Part shown: piece by piece, positions 1 to 20,181 of the stretch
Numbering within the stretch: position 1 is the first letter of the stretch
How the letters are laid out: the number at the start of each line of letters is the position of its first letter
NCBI RefSeq assembly: GCF_040436345.1
Contig: NC_133218.1
Coordinates: forward strand, 20,448,070 to 20,512,069
Source of the DNA: Pagrus major
Taxonomy: Eukaryota; Chordata; Actinopteri; Spariformes; Sparidae
Direction: 5' to 3'
DNA: 64,000 nucleotides
Position numbers and translations under genes: made by a program
The notes under the pieces: generated by a model
The model's database searches: none
Told to the model about the DNA's origin: nothing
Seen by the model: only the letters and a program-made list of their open reading frames with translations

Positions 1-3000
1 AAAAAAAAAATGCAATCAGTAATGATTCTCCAGTAATAAATAATGGTTACACTCACTGCTGCCATTTTACTGCGTGGATATACTTCTTCCAGTGAGCTCC
101 AGACTTAAAACCAAAGCAGATGTTTGAGTAATTTATATTCCCGTAACAATCACCAAATAAAGAGGATTTTCGTGTGCAGCAGAGGACACATGAGAATTGA
201 GATGTTTGGAGATACAGCCCTGAGAGAGAAAGGGTCATAGTTCTGTCTTCTATTTCCTATTATTCAGTCAATACAGTAATTTGATGTTCCTAACAGGAAA
301 ACAGTTCGGACTGCCTGTCACATGAAATGGACATTTGACAGAGTATGTGCGTCACTCCTGCTATTTATGGAATTCCAGAGACTGTAATCACTCTTATATT
401 TCAGACTATCAAGACAGGAAGCCGGAAATCAACAATTTGATTCACAAAGCAGCTGGAATAGGCACATAAAGGCAGCCCGGACTCAACTACACTGCACTGT
501 CAAAACGCTGCCCTTGAATATGTGGGGTTTCAAAATGTGCTCAGTGGTAGAGCAGCAGGGCTGTCATTATTCCATGATTGCAAAATTGTTATTCATGCCT
601 CGTGTGACTACATTTCTTAATATGCTTCTTAAAGCCATGAGGAATCAGGTGTTCACACAATCGTCAGTTTATAATTAAGATATGTCCTTATGACCTCTGT
701 TTAAATTCATCTTATTTGTTCCTCTTCATTTATTTTAAAGATCTAATGTAATTATTTCATTTAATTAAAGCTGTTACAAGGAACTTTCATTTTTTGTTGA
801 TTTTAAAGACCCCTGTGGACAAAAGTGTGAGGAGCAAGTTTTTTGTGGTGCATTTAAACACAAGTTATTATTAACTGGAAAAGTCGGCCTCATCTGACCG
901 TTTGGCAAAATGCCTCCCCTCCCCTATATCTACAATTATATATAGTCAGCATTAACACCTTTGTTTGATTAGCAGAAGTCACCCAAACTGCAGCAAACCA
1001 GCTCAGACAACTTACATAACATGATAATAGAGAAACAGAAACATTACTTTCTTATAAATACACAATGCTGCATTTATTGCTTCATCGATCACCAGAAATG
1101 ACATATTGTATCATGGAGATAGGTATCTTAAATTATAAATTAGTCATAAATATAGAGGTGCTGCTTTTTTCAAAAACCAAGAAATGTTAGTTCATCTTTC
1201 AGTTTCACTTTCTGACTTCTCAGCCAGTCTGTGGGTTTCAGCCTTGAGAGTTTTTTTTTGTGGGATGCAAATAGAAACTTTTTATTTAAAAAAAACAACA
1301 ACAAAAACAACTCAGTAATTTCCTAAAACAGCTGGCCATTGTAGCAAACTATTTCTAGCCCCAGATTGGTGACCTAGAGAGTATTTACAGCACGATGGTG
1401 TCCGTGGGATTGACCCAAAATAAACTACATGCCCATGTTCATTGTAATGAAGAAATATGTCATCCACTCCAACTGTGTAGTTCACTGATGTGTATTTGGG
1501 TGAAAACGGAGGTCTCTGGCAGGGAGAATAAGCTGTATCAGGCTCTGGCTACACATTTTTTTGTTTTTTTGTCATTTTATGGGATTTGTTGACAATAAGA
1601 ATTAATATCACCAGGTGTGTCATTAAATACAACTCAGTTCATCAAAACACATTATGTATGATTATCGCTTTGATATATTCCATGTAGCACTCGTGAAATA
1701 GCCACGTGAGAGTGATAGAGGCAGTGAGTAAAGTGTGCTGTACCACTGGAGAGCATCGTGAGAGAGAGGATCATAAAAGGTTCACATCAATAATCAGGAC
1801 AACGTGTGCCAAATGGTACAATCTCCAGAGCGTGCTGATGAAAGCATCATGAAAACTATTCTGGAGCATTAAATACACTGTACATGTTCTTGTGAACAGC
1901 TGACATCATTAAGAAGTCTGACATGAGAAAAATAAAGGAGATGTCACTCAAAATGAGCTTTCTTACCATCAATTTTAATTCTTTATACGTTTATTTATTT
2001 CCCTTTGTTTTATTGCCTAGTAATCCAACAAAAAAGGCTTGTGTGTGTCTCATAACTTGGTCAGAACTGCATTCCACTTTGCAAGAGTTTAATATTACTT
2101 GTTGGTGAATATTTACCAACATGTCTAAGAAGTACTTTTTTTTTCATTTAAACTGAAAAAAATCAGCAAATCTGTTGTAGTTTTATAGCCGGCCACATTA
2201 TCAGCATTAGCAGATTGAGTTTGCTTCGCTGCCTTGTGCGATATAGATGAATCAAATCGATGAATGAAATGAATATCTTAAAAGATTTTTTTGACATTTT
2301 CATAAATATCACAGATATTAAGATTTAAAAAAAACAAGCATATATAGGTGGCTTGTAGATTTGTTCATTTAAATTTAAATATACCTTCTACTGACTGCCA
2401 TTCCAGTTCATTATGTATTTGTAAAAAATTAGGACAGCCGCTATAGAGCATCCACAGACCTACATCTTTAACAAGTGACAGCAGCAGAAACTGCAAATTA
2501 GCAGCAAAACAATGACAGTCTTCCAGTCATTCATTCCCAGACTCACCCATCCCACACACATCATCTGCAAGCACTGACACATCATCTTGGCACAAGCATT
2601 TTCATGATTGCACTCCTCAGACTCAACACAGATCAACGCAAGGTTCAATAATGGATTATAAATAGTAATGATGACCACCTTTTCACTGAGATGAAATGAT
2701 CATTTCATGGAGAGGCTGAAAGAGCAACAGGCGCTCGTACTTTAAGACATGGCAGCCCCCACATTTGGAAGCTCCAAGGCTTTAGTGTAACAGTGGTATA
2801 GTCTTAAGAGGAGAGTAACAAGCCCACACACACAGACATAGACGCAGACACACATACACACAGTCCACCTACACCAGCTCTGTTCACTGTGAATGCGGCC
2901 TCTGCCATCAGTCATGAACTGAAGCTTGAGTGGGATGAGACCTACTGTCATTGTGTGGGAATATATTCTCGACAAAACGCAGAAGAGAAGGGAGAGAGAA

Positions 3001-3484
3001 GAGAAAAGGTTGAGAAGGAGTAGTAGCACACTCAGTTTTTCCATGAAGGTCCTGTGACCGTCTCCTCAGAGTTCGATTAAATGTGAAGTGCAGCAGCCTG
3101 ACAGATCACCCACTCGCAAAAGAGTTAGACTTTTAGCAGTTTTAATCTAGCGTGTACAGTCACTGCTCAGAGTACTGGATCACACGATCCTTCATTCACA
3201 TTTAGATACTGTATATAGAATTTTTGCCTCTCTGTAGGGATACATGTAGACATAAAGCTCACAAAACCTTGTTTGTTTGACTCTGTGACAAAGGCTTGAC
3301 ACTGAAACTGAAGGTCTAACATGACCATGCTGTGACAATACAGGTATTGTGATAGTTTGAAGAGAGGGCCTTAGAGTTTTTCTTGTGATTTTTACGCCTA
3401 CAAGATAAAACTTGTCCGGGAAGCAAAATATAGATGTCAAACGAAGTAGACTACACCTAGTGGCAATAAGACCCAAGGCATGTG
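1..3484. other. Gene-free AT-rich spacer
   Basis: No open reading frame here has homology I recognise and none exceeds about 100 codons. The stretch holds short A and T runs (for example at 1-10 and around 1290-1310) and otherwise looks like unique non-coding DNA. A minus-strand reading frame at 3044-2742 opens with a signal-peptide-like stretch; it is listed as a weak finding only. Confidence 0.6.
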
Positions 3485-3790
3485 CCTATAATGCCAATGC
3501 CTAGATCAGGCCAAGGGTGTGATGGGATAGGATCCTGCAATGAACTCGTAAATAAAACGATGGATGGGTGGATGGATGGATGGATGGATTGATGGCTGGG
3601 TGGATGGATGGATGGATGGATGGATGGATGGATGGATGGATTGATGGCTGGGTGGATGGATGGATGGATGGATGGGACGATAAAAGGCATCCATCCATTT
3701 TGTAGCTTATCCTGTTCAAGGTCACAGGCAACTTGAGCCTATCCCAGCATGCATTGCGTGAGAGGGGAGATACATCCACAACCCGAGGCT
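3485..3790. repeat. (GGAT)n microsatellite inside an interspersed repeat
   Basis: A tetranucleotide array of GGAT/TGGA units runs from about 3558 to 3673, with an internal duplication of a variant block containing 'ttgatggctgggtgg'. It is followed on the plus strand by 'tagcttatcctgttcaaggt' and 'gagcctatcccagcatgcat', the recognisable body of a repeat that usually accompanies ATCC arrays in fish genomes. The reading frames of His/Pro/Ser repeats on the minus strand are an effect of the array, not genes. Confidence 0.8.
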
Positions 3791-5227
3791 GGAATAAGTG
3801 CTCTGACTTGTAGTAAATGAATAATTAAATATAACCTATTAACCAGAACATAATTATGTTTGTCACAAACGCCTCCATTCTTTCTTCTCCAGACACACAA
3901 AGACATCCATTCACATAATCTGCAGAGCCACACATAATAGTGACCTTCATGTATTCCTTTGTGCTCACCCTATATTCATCTGTTTTTCATCTTTGTCAGT
4001 AATGATCCTGCATCATCTATTCCTCTATTCATGTCTTGTTAGGTGATAGAAACCCAGCTTTCCTATAATGCTGTCTGCTTCTTTGAACACCTGAATAAGA
4101 TGTTATTCCAGTCTGCAAAGCATGAGGGACTGAGGCCGTCACTGACAGAGGTGAGGATGATTGTTCATAACCAATGAGTGAATAAGTCAAACAAAACACA
4201 GTAAAGTATGACCTACATTAGACAAATAAAAAGCCACAGATATGATTCTTTCTAATTTTACAGCTCTCCTGTAACAATAGCTCTCGTCATGTGACTGGTG
4301 TGATAATGCCAATCATCATTTCACAATAGTGGGCATGCTTATCTGTCATCAGCAGAGAGCTCCATAAACACTAAGTGGATGGAAAGAATCTGAGGGCAAG
4401 AATCATCAAGCCGTTAACTCAGCAGCTGTTAGGTGGTTTGTTTCTGTACGGGATGCAGGGTGAGCAGCGCTGTGGGCCGACTGATTACCGTTTTTTACTC
4501 CATGGTGCTTTCCAGCATCGGGCTGAGGGCTCGGCACACATGTGACCCATTGAACAGTGACTGGAAAGCTTTGCAAGTGGTGCTGTCAACACCAGGACAT
4601 AAATAAAGCTAAAGATAGGGTGTTGTGGCTTCAGCCCAGGTTTCTGGTCAGCCAAAGGCTTTTAATAGAAACACTCTGATTTATAAAAGGCTAACAGGGA
4701 CTATTTTTGACCCAGTGGACTTGGGGGATAGGGATCTTGGAAACTTGTGACGCTTCTGGGTGCATGACTGACCCCTCTGACTTGAATGTGTCAGTGGTGG
4801 TTGGTTGTGGGAGTTGTAGCAGATAGCAGATGCTGGATGGATCAAACCGGCCAAAGGCCTGTGATGTTGTTGGAGACAGTCCAGAGAGACAGACAGGGAG
4901 GTGATCACATGGGTCTATCCCAGTCAGACCCATTAAGTTATCAGATCGCTGTTTAATTGGTCTGTCTAGGGATGAAGTTTAAATGATGCGTTGATCCACT
5001 CTGCTTCACTTTAATTAAAATCTAACGTACTTCTTGTTCTGAATTTCAAGGACCAGGCACACATATACCTGAGTTCAATCATCATTAACATCTATTATAT
5101 TTTACCAGGAACATACAAGAAAGGGTTGGTCACATGTCCATGTCCAGTTTTTAATACATATACATTTGATACAATACTTCCTTTATAATATCACAGCAGT
5201 GTCATACATTTGTTCTTAGACACACTA
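3791..5227. other. Gene-free spacer
   Basis: Nothing coding is recognised. Reading frames are short and show no conserved motif, and no strong simple repeat is present. Confidence 0.55.
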
Positions 5228-5525
5228 GTAGCACGGCCCAGTTGATTGCAATGTTGGTCTGTCTGTTCCTCGCCTGGTCCAACACTTTTAGCCTAGACTG
5301 AAATATCTAAAAAATTGTGCAACATTTTGTCAGACACTCATGGTCCCCAGAGGGTGAATCGTGCTACCTTTGATGATCCTCTGACATTTTCTCTAGCACC
5401 ACCATGACGTTCACATTGTGGTTTTTAGTAAAATATTTTTACACCTATTGAATGGCTTGCCTAAATTTGGTAGAGACATTTATGTCCCCCTCAGGAGGAC
5501 TTTGGTGATCCCTTAACTTTTCCTT
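5228..5525 (+). repeat. Old interspersed repeat of a common teleost type
   Basis: The stretch alternates decayed copies of the phrases 'ctgaaatatct', 'gacactcatggtccccagag', 'ctctagcaccaccatga' and 'catttatgtccccctcagga'. This internally repetitive text, which reads like doubled advice about a mismatched 'aaatttggta(g/c)agacatt' unit, is one I know from many percomorph intergenic regions. It has no coding capacity. The family assignment is from memory and was not checked against a repeat library. Confidence 0.6.
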
Positions 5526-5639
5526 TTTGGTTTATGACAAGGTACCTGAAAAGAATAAAGCCATTCTCATCAGTCTCAGTTGCCCTTTGTGTTCAGCGCT
5601 AATTAGCATGATCCGCTTCGAGTCTGAGTTTCAACATTT

Positions 5640-5960
5640 GCAAGCTTGAAACCACAGGGTGACTTTGACAAGGGACGATGGAGTTTTAAAGTTTGTAAAC
5701 ATGTCACCACAGGATATTTTTAAGGAGACCTTGGGACAATATTCAGCTGTGTTTGTGGCGACAAAAAACTGATATTCTTGACAGGAAGTCGGATCATCTG
5801 CAGGCGTGTTTTTAGCAAAAAAAAGGGTGTTTTTTAATGAGACCTCGGGCCATCTCCAGTCATTTTAAGACAAAACATGATGTTTTCTCAAACGTAACCA
5901 GACCATAAGCACAGTATTGTGACAAGAGAAAAATGGAAAATCTAACCTAAGAAACATAAA
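5640..5960 (+). repeat. Interspersed repeat ('ttcttgacaggaagtcgg' type)
   Basis: The block includes 'aaaaaactgatattcttgac', 'aggaagtcggatcatctgca', 'ggcgtgtttttagcaaaaaa' and 'atgagacctcgggccatctc', phrases I recognise as a dispersed percomorph element. A related shorter fragment with 'acatttattct(t/g)gt(g)ac/aactgggttg' occurs near 6005 and again near 8460. No coding potential is seen. Confidence 0.5.
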
Positions 5961-8900
5961 GTAAAGACTTATCTGTGGTTTTGCCAAAATGAACTTTGCT
6001 AACATTTATTCTTGTGACTGGGTTGAAGTCCAGCCTCAAAGAGCTGCTTGCATGACTGTAACCTCTTTGTCGTGTTATTGTTTAAAAAGTCACTGAGTAG
6101 TTCACACTCAAGAAAAGTCTAATGATCAACAGTCGTTCAAAACAGATGGTTACATTTTCTTGGACGCCTTATTAGCTCAGGAGATGAGGTTTACATGGAG
6201 TGTCAGCTTGATGGTGCTCCGTAAAAACATCTGCAACGGTGCCAAAAAGGATGCTTCTAAAATGTATCATGTCAATACTGGAAAATGGTTTAGTCTGTTA
6301 GCAACAAGGAAATGGCACCAATACAGCAAAAAACTGTCCAGACAATTTCAACTGATGTTTATTATAATAATGGGCTTCTGGTTTATATCATCTCTGCTCA
6401 ACCCTGACTGAAATAGCCCTGACTGTAAATCTCAGATTTTTCTTTTTAACTCTACTAGAATTAGTTGTACATCTCTACCCAGCAGGCCAAATGTATCTGA
6501 CACTGATTTTAAACAGACGTGTATGAAATAAATAGGGGTTGACTGAGCCATGATGCAGCACTGACTGTGTGTGTTGCTATAGACACCGTGTGCAAACAGT
6601 GGATCTTGGATTAACATTAGGGGTCACTGAGTGAAGTCAGTTGAGTTCCCTGAAGACCATGTAGGTGTCTGTTGCCCACTCAGAATATGTCATGTCTCAA
6701 TGCTAGGTAACCCAACACCATCTGGATCAGGTGTCAGGGGTCAGGGTGTGACTGTCACTGAGTGTCAGTGTCTCAATCAACATTTACTGTAGCTAACTGA
6801 GATATAAGCCTAAAAATCAAATACCAAGGCCAGAAGGAAGCTAGCAGACATTTTCTGGAAAATAGTCCATAGATCAAAGCCTTTATGGTATATGAGTTGA
6901 CAGCCAAGTATAGAATTACAGATCATGACCTCTCTCCCATAACAGCGAAGCTCTGTTTTCTTTAATTATCATAACAGACCACCAACAAAGAGCCCAAGAG
7001 AGGGAACCTCATCTCGTCTCCCCTGCTGTGATTTATAATCCACTCTGCGAACCAAGGCCACTGCCTGACAACCGTAATTTTATTTGGTGTGTATACACAA
7101 CCTGTAAAAGGTGTATATGGTTTGGCAAGTTGTTGTCATAGTTGGACGTCAAACCCGACCCTGAACCTGGGTGAAGGCCAGACATCGCCATCCAGGAAAA
7201 GACAGGTGTATGTGTGGTTGGTTTGGCCGGAATAAGTTGGAGATCACGGGCCTGTCCGCACAAAATAGACAACCTGCTGCTAAATAAAGCTCCCTAATGA
7301 ATACAGAAACACACACATGTCACCAGAGAGGTCTTAGGGGAAAGAAGCGTCAGATATTTTTGCAGTATGGTTTTATTTTCTGACGGGGTGACGGCGATGG
7401 ATCACTGGCTCGTAGACAAGTAGGGGAGATATGAGCTGGCCAAGCATTTGTGTTGTGGTCCATGTGCTGTTTGTATCCATGGCAACTGCAACGTGGCCGT
7501 GTCCCCTGATTACCAGATAGAGTCGCTGTCCTTGACAATATGGAGAAACTTAAAATGATTTATGAGTGAAGCATCCTGTTTTCGGTTTTACTGTGGAAAT
7601 AGAAGAAGTGGCTCAGTCTGTATAGACTGTAGTGTCATAAAAAATCTGAGATTAGAGGGTTAGATACAGTAGTTTGGTTTAGATAAAGTGGTGATTGTGG
7701 TTTAGAGGCACATGTGGTTTGAGCCTTTGTAGCTTTGTGACGGTCAAAATATTAGGTTTTGTTCAAATTGAAGTCATTTATCAGCAAAAGTGTGTTATAA
7801 CCCTTTTACGAATTAAATCAGATAAAATTCACTTAAAAAGGCTCCACAGCAATTTAGCATGGTGCCCCCTTAAGCTTGGGGGATTCACAAGAGACAAATA
7901 AAAAACTTAATGGTCAAAATCAAGCAGCAGAGGCCAGGATATTCTGACTTTTAGTCTTTAATGTGGGCCGAGCTCCAAAAACACTGGCTCCTACATTTCC
8001 CATAATGCAGATCAGTAGCATCTTATATGAATCACCTTCTATCTGGTGGAATGTAGCCCAGAACATTGACTCAAGTAATATTCTTAAGGACCATTCTGAA
8101 GTATTGGTACTTTTCATAAGCATTTCCTTGTAATGCTGCTTTATTCTGTACGTCTCATCTCGCCCACTTGCCAGAATAAAATGTTGTCATTGTATGTTTC
8201 TGCAATAGCTACATTTCTTCAATACATGTCACATAAATTCAGATTACATGTATACAAGCGGACTTTCATGTCGGAAGGCAAAGGGGATGGTGGTGTGAGA
8301 CGGATAGGCGAGACTGCTCCAAAGCCAGAGACCACTGTTCGAGACAGCGTTTAAACATTTGTAAGTGGAAACCGCTGGATGTGTTTGTGGTAACAGAACC
8401 AGGTAAGTAAGAAGATGTTCCCCAAACCCTTACCAAGTGTTTTTTGTGTGTACACTGCCAACATTTATTCTGGTAACTGGGTTGCAGATGGAAATATTGT
8501 ACTTTTTACTCTGTTACATTCATTTAACAGCTGCAGTTCCAATTACCACGCAGATAAAGTTATCAAATACAAAACTTTAGATAAGCTTAAAAAAAAACAA
8601 TGCGTTGATGTCGGTTAATCTACTCAACAGTGTAAAAAGTAAACTTAGCTCCTGCTGCAACTTGCTGTAACATAAAATGTTGCTTTCTCACCATTAATAA
8701 TCCAAATACATTGATAATGTGAACACTCTCAAGAGCCGTTTTAGTACTTTTACTTATAATACTCGGAGTACATTTTGAGACTGTTTGCCACCTTGAATGC
8801 AGGGCTTTTACTTGTCATTTAAAATGAGCATGTTTACATTGTGAGCAATTCTCTCCTCCTTAACAAAGCTCCTTCAGAGCCACAGAGGACATTTAGTCCT

Positions 8901-10701
8901 CATTAACTTTGACAAAGGAATACATAATTTTAAAGAGATTATTTATACACACAAATTCTTAGTAAATATCTAACAAACATGATGACAATTCAGCAATTCT
9001 CTCTCTCTCTCTCTCAAAAAAAGAAACAAAGTTCATCGTTCTGTCTGACCAGCAACTTTTTCTGCTGCTCGTTTGTCCTGCAGGTTTGTATTTCACAAGT
9101 TGCTCAGATGTTGCTGTGTCTGGGAAAAAAAAATCACTACAACAAGCAAGTAGATCTCCTGATGCTAAAAATAAATGTGACTGACTCTATTTCTGAGGCC
9201 TGACTGTAATATCTGATTACATGGCACATCGATTGTGGCTGAGGATGATGTGCCCGCTCAGGTATTCTCTGTCTCAATAAATCTCCCTGATGCTATTTTG
9301 GAAACATTATTTGAGAATATGTGTTAAATATACTTCACACACACCCACACTTTCATTTTTTATTGATAGACCCGCAAACTGAATTTTCCACAGCCATCAG
9401 CAGTTACATGGAAACAAAACCAGGTGGGGGTAATGCAACCTCTTGATTCAAACACAGTTAGAAGGAGGACGGACAAAGGCAAGGTCAAGTGTTACTGATA
9501 GCAACACAGAAAATATGCTGTCTCCTTCAATGTAAAATATGTGTTCTGCTGTTATCAGCCATTATTTCATTTTCACATGGAGCCATGTCCCTGTATCAAA
9601 GATGTTGTCTGTGGTTTATTTTTACTTTATTAAATTCAATTTTGTGTCTGGTCAAAGGCAAATAGAGCTCTCTGCATGTGATCCAAAAGACAGTAGATGC
9701 TGCCACCTACTGGAAGACCCACACAAGCTGAATGAAGTGTGTAAATTACACTAAAACAGCATCATAAAAAAAGAAAACTATATTGAAATATACCTGTGAA
9801 AGAAGATAAATGTTAAAAAATATCAGCATGGAAAACAATTTACAACACAGAACATGAATCGAGTATTAAGGTGTCAATAAACTAAATTTCTTCAAATGTA
9901 AATTTAAATTATCAATTAAATTGGTTCGTACTCTGTTTTATGTGAATTCAAATTCATAGTCCATGTTTTTATTGATTCTTTTCTTGATTTCTATTAATTT
10001 ACTTTTTTAACTCAGAATCCAACCTGAATCTGTTACACTAAAAATAATCTCCATTACAGTCAAGATTTTGTAAAAACTACTCTCAGGTAAATCCCATCCA
10101 AACACTTCAAGTATGAGTATACACAATCCTTTACACAAGTTTTTAGTCTGCAAATAGACGTTCATCTTGCCATCTACTGGACAAATATTGTAGCTACAGG
10201 TTGAAGCCACAGACCTGACTGAATTTGAATAAAAGGAAAAATAGTAAGTTGTTTACAGTATATACTCCACAAAACTCAAACTTATCTTTGGTGTCCATTC
10301 CTTTCGTTTGTGAAATTCATTCATTCAACCTCGAAAAATCATTGAGGGCAAGCTCTCATTTTCAATGATGTCGAGAGCACAAGTGAAAAACAGAATAGGT
10401 GCAAAAATGTGATAACAAACAGAAACAACGAACAGAATCACAGAGCGAATAAACAGAATGGGTACATAAAAATGATAACAGAGAAGAAGCAATGTGACTG
10501 AATACAAATAAAACAATTAAAGGGCTGAAAATGATAAGAAACTGCAAGCATGGTGGCATGTTACCCTTCAAGGCTTTAAAAAGAAACAGAAACCAATGGC
10601 TGTGACGTCTTACTGTTGAAGGTAGTAGTGATAGTGAAGATACATGAGCACCAACTTATCTACTTTATTTTAACTTTTGATATGATACATATAAGGACAT
10701 T
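5961..10701. other. Gene-free spacer with repeat fragments
   Basis: No gene is recognised. Short simple repeats occur, such as (CT)n at 8999-9014, along with small repeat-like fragments near 7960-8000 and 8280-8480. Reading frames are all below 90 codons and lack recognisable domains. Confidence 0.55.
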
Positions 10702-11022
10702 TGGTAACACTTTTTATCATCATGAATCATGAATGAGACTCAAAAATCAGCTTCAAATTGGACCTCTAATAAATGGTAAGTTCAAAGTTAATTAAGCTTT
10801 AGTTAATGGTTATTTCACTGCTAACAATCAAATGCTTATAAACATTTATTAAGCAACTGTAAAGGCTTATAAACATCAGTTGCAACTTTACAATAAACAA
10901 TGTTTAATAAATCGTTTACAAAGCATTGTATTGTTCATAAACAGGGAAAAAGCTACTAACTAAAATTGTATTATCTTTAAATGAACCATTTATTATTGAT
11001 GGTTATTATAAAGTATTGCCAG
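10702..11022. mobile_element. MITE-like element with GGTAACACTTT termini
   Basis: The left end 'ttggtaacacttttt' is matched, inverted and imperfectly, by the right end 'ataaagtattgccaga', giving roughly 14-bp terminal inverted repeats about 320 bp apart. The interior is AT-rich and reuses 'ttataaacat' and 'aataaac(a)atgttta' motifs. There is no reading frame, so this would be a non-autonomous DNA transposon remnant. GGTAACACTTT ends are common in fish elements; the superfamily is not certain. Confidence 0.6.
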
Positions 11023-12544
11023 AAATTATTTATTTGGCCCCATTCAGAAAACCAAGACAGAAACATATAGGTCAAACAAGTGTGATGGCCTCCCTCAACA
11101 TTAATGCAGATTACAGCCACACCTAAAGGAATCTGTTATTTTAGTTTATTGATGATATTGACTCTAAACACTCTACCATGCTTAATTCAGGGCCACATAA
11201 AACTTGTTCAGTGAACACAGCTGGTAAATAATTGACTGTGATCACAGTCCATGTTCCTTCTCACTGTTCCTCAACCCTCGAGGCCACAACCTGGCTACTA
11301 ATTACCTTAAACCCAGCGTTGCTACTTCTGATCAGTGAGAGTGTGTTTAAACATTTACTTGAATGGCTCCTCCATCTAAAACATATTGCGAATACCAGGT
11401 ACAAAGTTCAGTTACAGAAACTTAAACAAAGGTGAGCAAAAGAAACTTTGTCTGGTTTGGAAAGACCAACAACCCCCATAAAATACAAGACGCTTGAATA
11501 TCCCAAATCACCAAGTACAGACAACTCTTTTCTTCTCTACATGTAAATGTTGGTCTACAAATCTGATATAATCCCATCAAAGAATGTAAAACAAGAGAGT
11601 TATTTTGAATTTTATTTCATTCAGAAAACATGTCAAGATTTTGAATGCATCACATAATTATTCAAATCATCCATAAATTACACTTTTAATGTTGCTTCAC
11701 ATCAACAACACAAAACAATCACAACCTTGGTGCCACTCTTCCTGTATGCATTTTGCTGTATGGGAACAAAATGATGTTATTCCTGCCATACAGTCCAGTC
11801 CATCTAAAAGTACAGTAAAGTCCATCTAAATAAGGAACTGCATTACATAAAGCTGCCATAACTCGACCAAGTGAGACACGCGGGCCTCCGTCAGGCATTT
11901 ACATACTTAACTATTGCTCTGTGTATTAGCTCCTGCATAGCAGAAACACTGGACCAGCGAACGTGACACCACAGTCAGGATGCAGTTCAATCTCAAAATG
12001 AAATTCAGAAAACAAAAACAAAATTTGACTGATCATCGAATTCATTGGGTCCTTGTTTGCACTGCTGGAGTTTCATAAATCTCAAATGAGAAACAGTTGT
12101 GAACACAGGATTTTGTTGAATCTAGACAGCATGCTAAAAATAATAAATCACCCTACTAGCGGTGAACTCTAAAGGACCTGAGACTTTCATGACCTCCATC
12201 ATGGCCAAACAGAGCACTTTAAGCAACTGCAGCACTAATCCAATCCCACCTCCAGTTGGGATTGTTGGACTGAATGGGATCTGTGGCCACAAAGACTGGG
12301 AATCCACCAGCAATAGGCCGGATCAACGGGGGATCAATCGGATCAGTAAGGAGGCAGCGACTGTGAAAGTGAATCTGCAGACGGTGGTGCGATAACAGCA
12401 ACAAACTCACTGGTATACACACTTACCAGTTACACATAATAGCACCTTACAAGAGTTTGTTGCACATTGATGTAGCACTTTGTTGCCTCAGCAACACTAG
12501 TTTTCCTTGGACATCAATAGACCATATTCACATGGTGGCCATAC
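11023..12544. other. Gene-free spacer
   Basis: No gene or obvious transposon is recognised. The small reading frames near 12162-12422 on both strands overlap each other and have no conserved features. Confidence 0.5.
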
Positions 12545-12770
12545 ATGTCGTACTGCTGTGTTTCAGGTTTCATGTCCTATAAACATAGGGAATCTGACAA
12601 ATTGTTATATTTTCACCACATCCTGATTGATCACCAAGTGAAACGACAACGGATAGTGAAATTCTGGAGGAACATTGAGCCGTATTTCAAGGTCCAACAA
12701 CATATTTGTTTACCTCTTAGCCAATGTTACACAACAGCTACTCTTAGCATTCAATCACTTCCTAGCTTAC
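12545..12770 (+). repeat. Dispersed repeat copy A (left arm of an inverted pair)
   Basis: This copy shares 'gggaatctgacaaattgtta', 'gatagtgaaa', 'attgagccgtatttcaaggt' and 'acatatttg' with the reverse complement of 12870-13095 and, on the plus strand, with 45745-46060. The three copies are diverged but collinear. Together with the next copy it forms a large imperfect hairpin just beyond the 3' end of ca7. I do not know a family name. Confidence 0.75.
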
Positions 12771-12869
12771 ATTACCATTTACGATAGGAAAGGCGTGAAT
12801 TAATTCTACAAAATAAACACATATCTTGGACACATTTATTATAAAGTGGAAGTGAAACACACTGGATGT

Positions 12870-13095
12870 AGGATTTAGGATGTAGTTGAATGCTTACGTT
12901 AGCTAATGGGTATCAAATATGTTGTCTACCTTGAAATACGGCCCAATATCCCTCCAGATTTTCACTATCCAGGCAGTGAAATTATACAATTTGTCCGATT
13001 CCCTATTTATACGAACACAGTAGCGTAACATTATCGCAGCGTTTGAGCTCCCCACCCTGAGTGTGACATCAGAGGAAACTGTCCATCGTGTGAAG
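12870..13095 (-). repeat. Dispersed repeat copy B (right arm of the inverted pair)
   Basis: On the minus strand this reads 'gatgtcacactcagggtggg', 'agggaatcggacaaattgta', 'gggccgtatttcaaggtaga' and then 'caacatatttg'. It extends further 5' than copy A and matches copy C at 45.75 kb over the 'cctctgacatcacactcagg' segment as well. The arms are about 200 bp and separated by about 100 bp. Confidence 0.75.
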
Positions 13096-13187
13096 TGCAC
13101 AAAAACAGCACACCACAACAGCTGTCACCAAACAGCACATAGTAGTCAAATAATTAAACTGCTAGGTGTTAATATCATCGTATCCCT

Positions 13188-13193
13188 TTTATT
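13188..13193 (-). terminator. Candidate ca7 polyadenylation signal
   Basis: On the minus strand this is AATAAA, about 250 bases past the ca7 stop codon. It is the first canonical signal I found downstream, but no transcript evidence exists here. Confidence 0.35.
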
Positions 13194-13440
13194 TTTCCCT
13201 AAATTATCCAAAAACTGATTCCACCCTCTACCACCAAAGCTTCTGACCAGTAGAGGGAAACATCTCAATGTGCTGGCAGTGATGAGAATTACTCCTTGAA
13301 TCTTTTCCTTCTGTAGAAAGTAAATCAGAAATCCTCAGGACACGCTACCATGAGGCTAAAAAGTACACTCAAATAAATGCATTCACTGTTGTCTAAGAAG
13401 AGCCTTTGTTGTCTGTGGCTTCAGGTCTCCTGAGGTCACA

Positions 13441-20181
<6,741 letters not shown>

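Noticed and set aside
3457..3779. Several His/Pro/Ser-repeat reading frames
   Set aside because: They arise from the GGAT microsatellite and are open in several overlapping frames.
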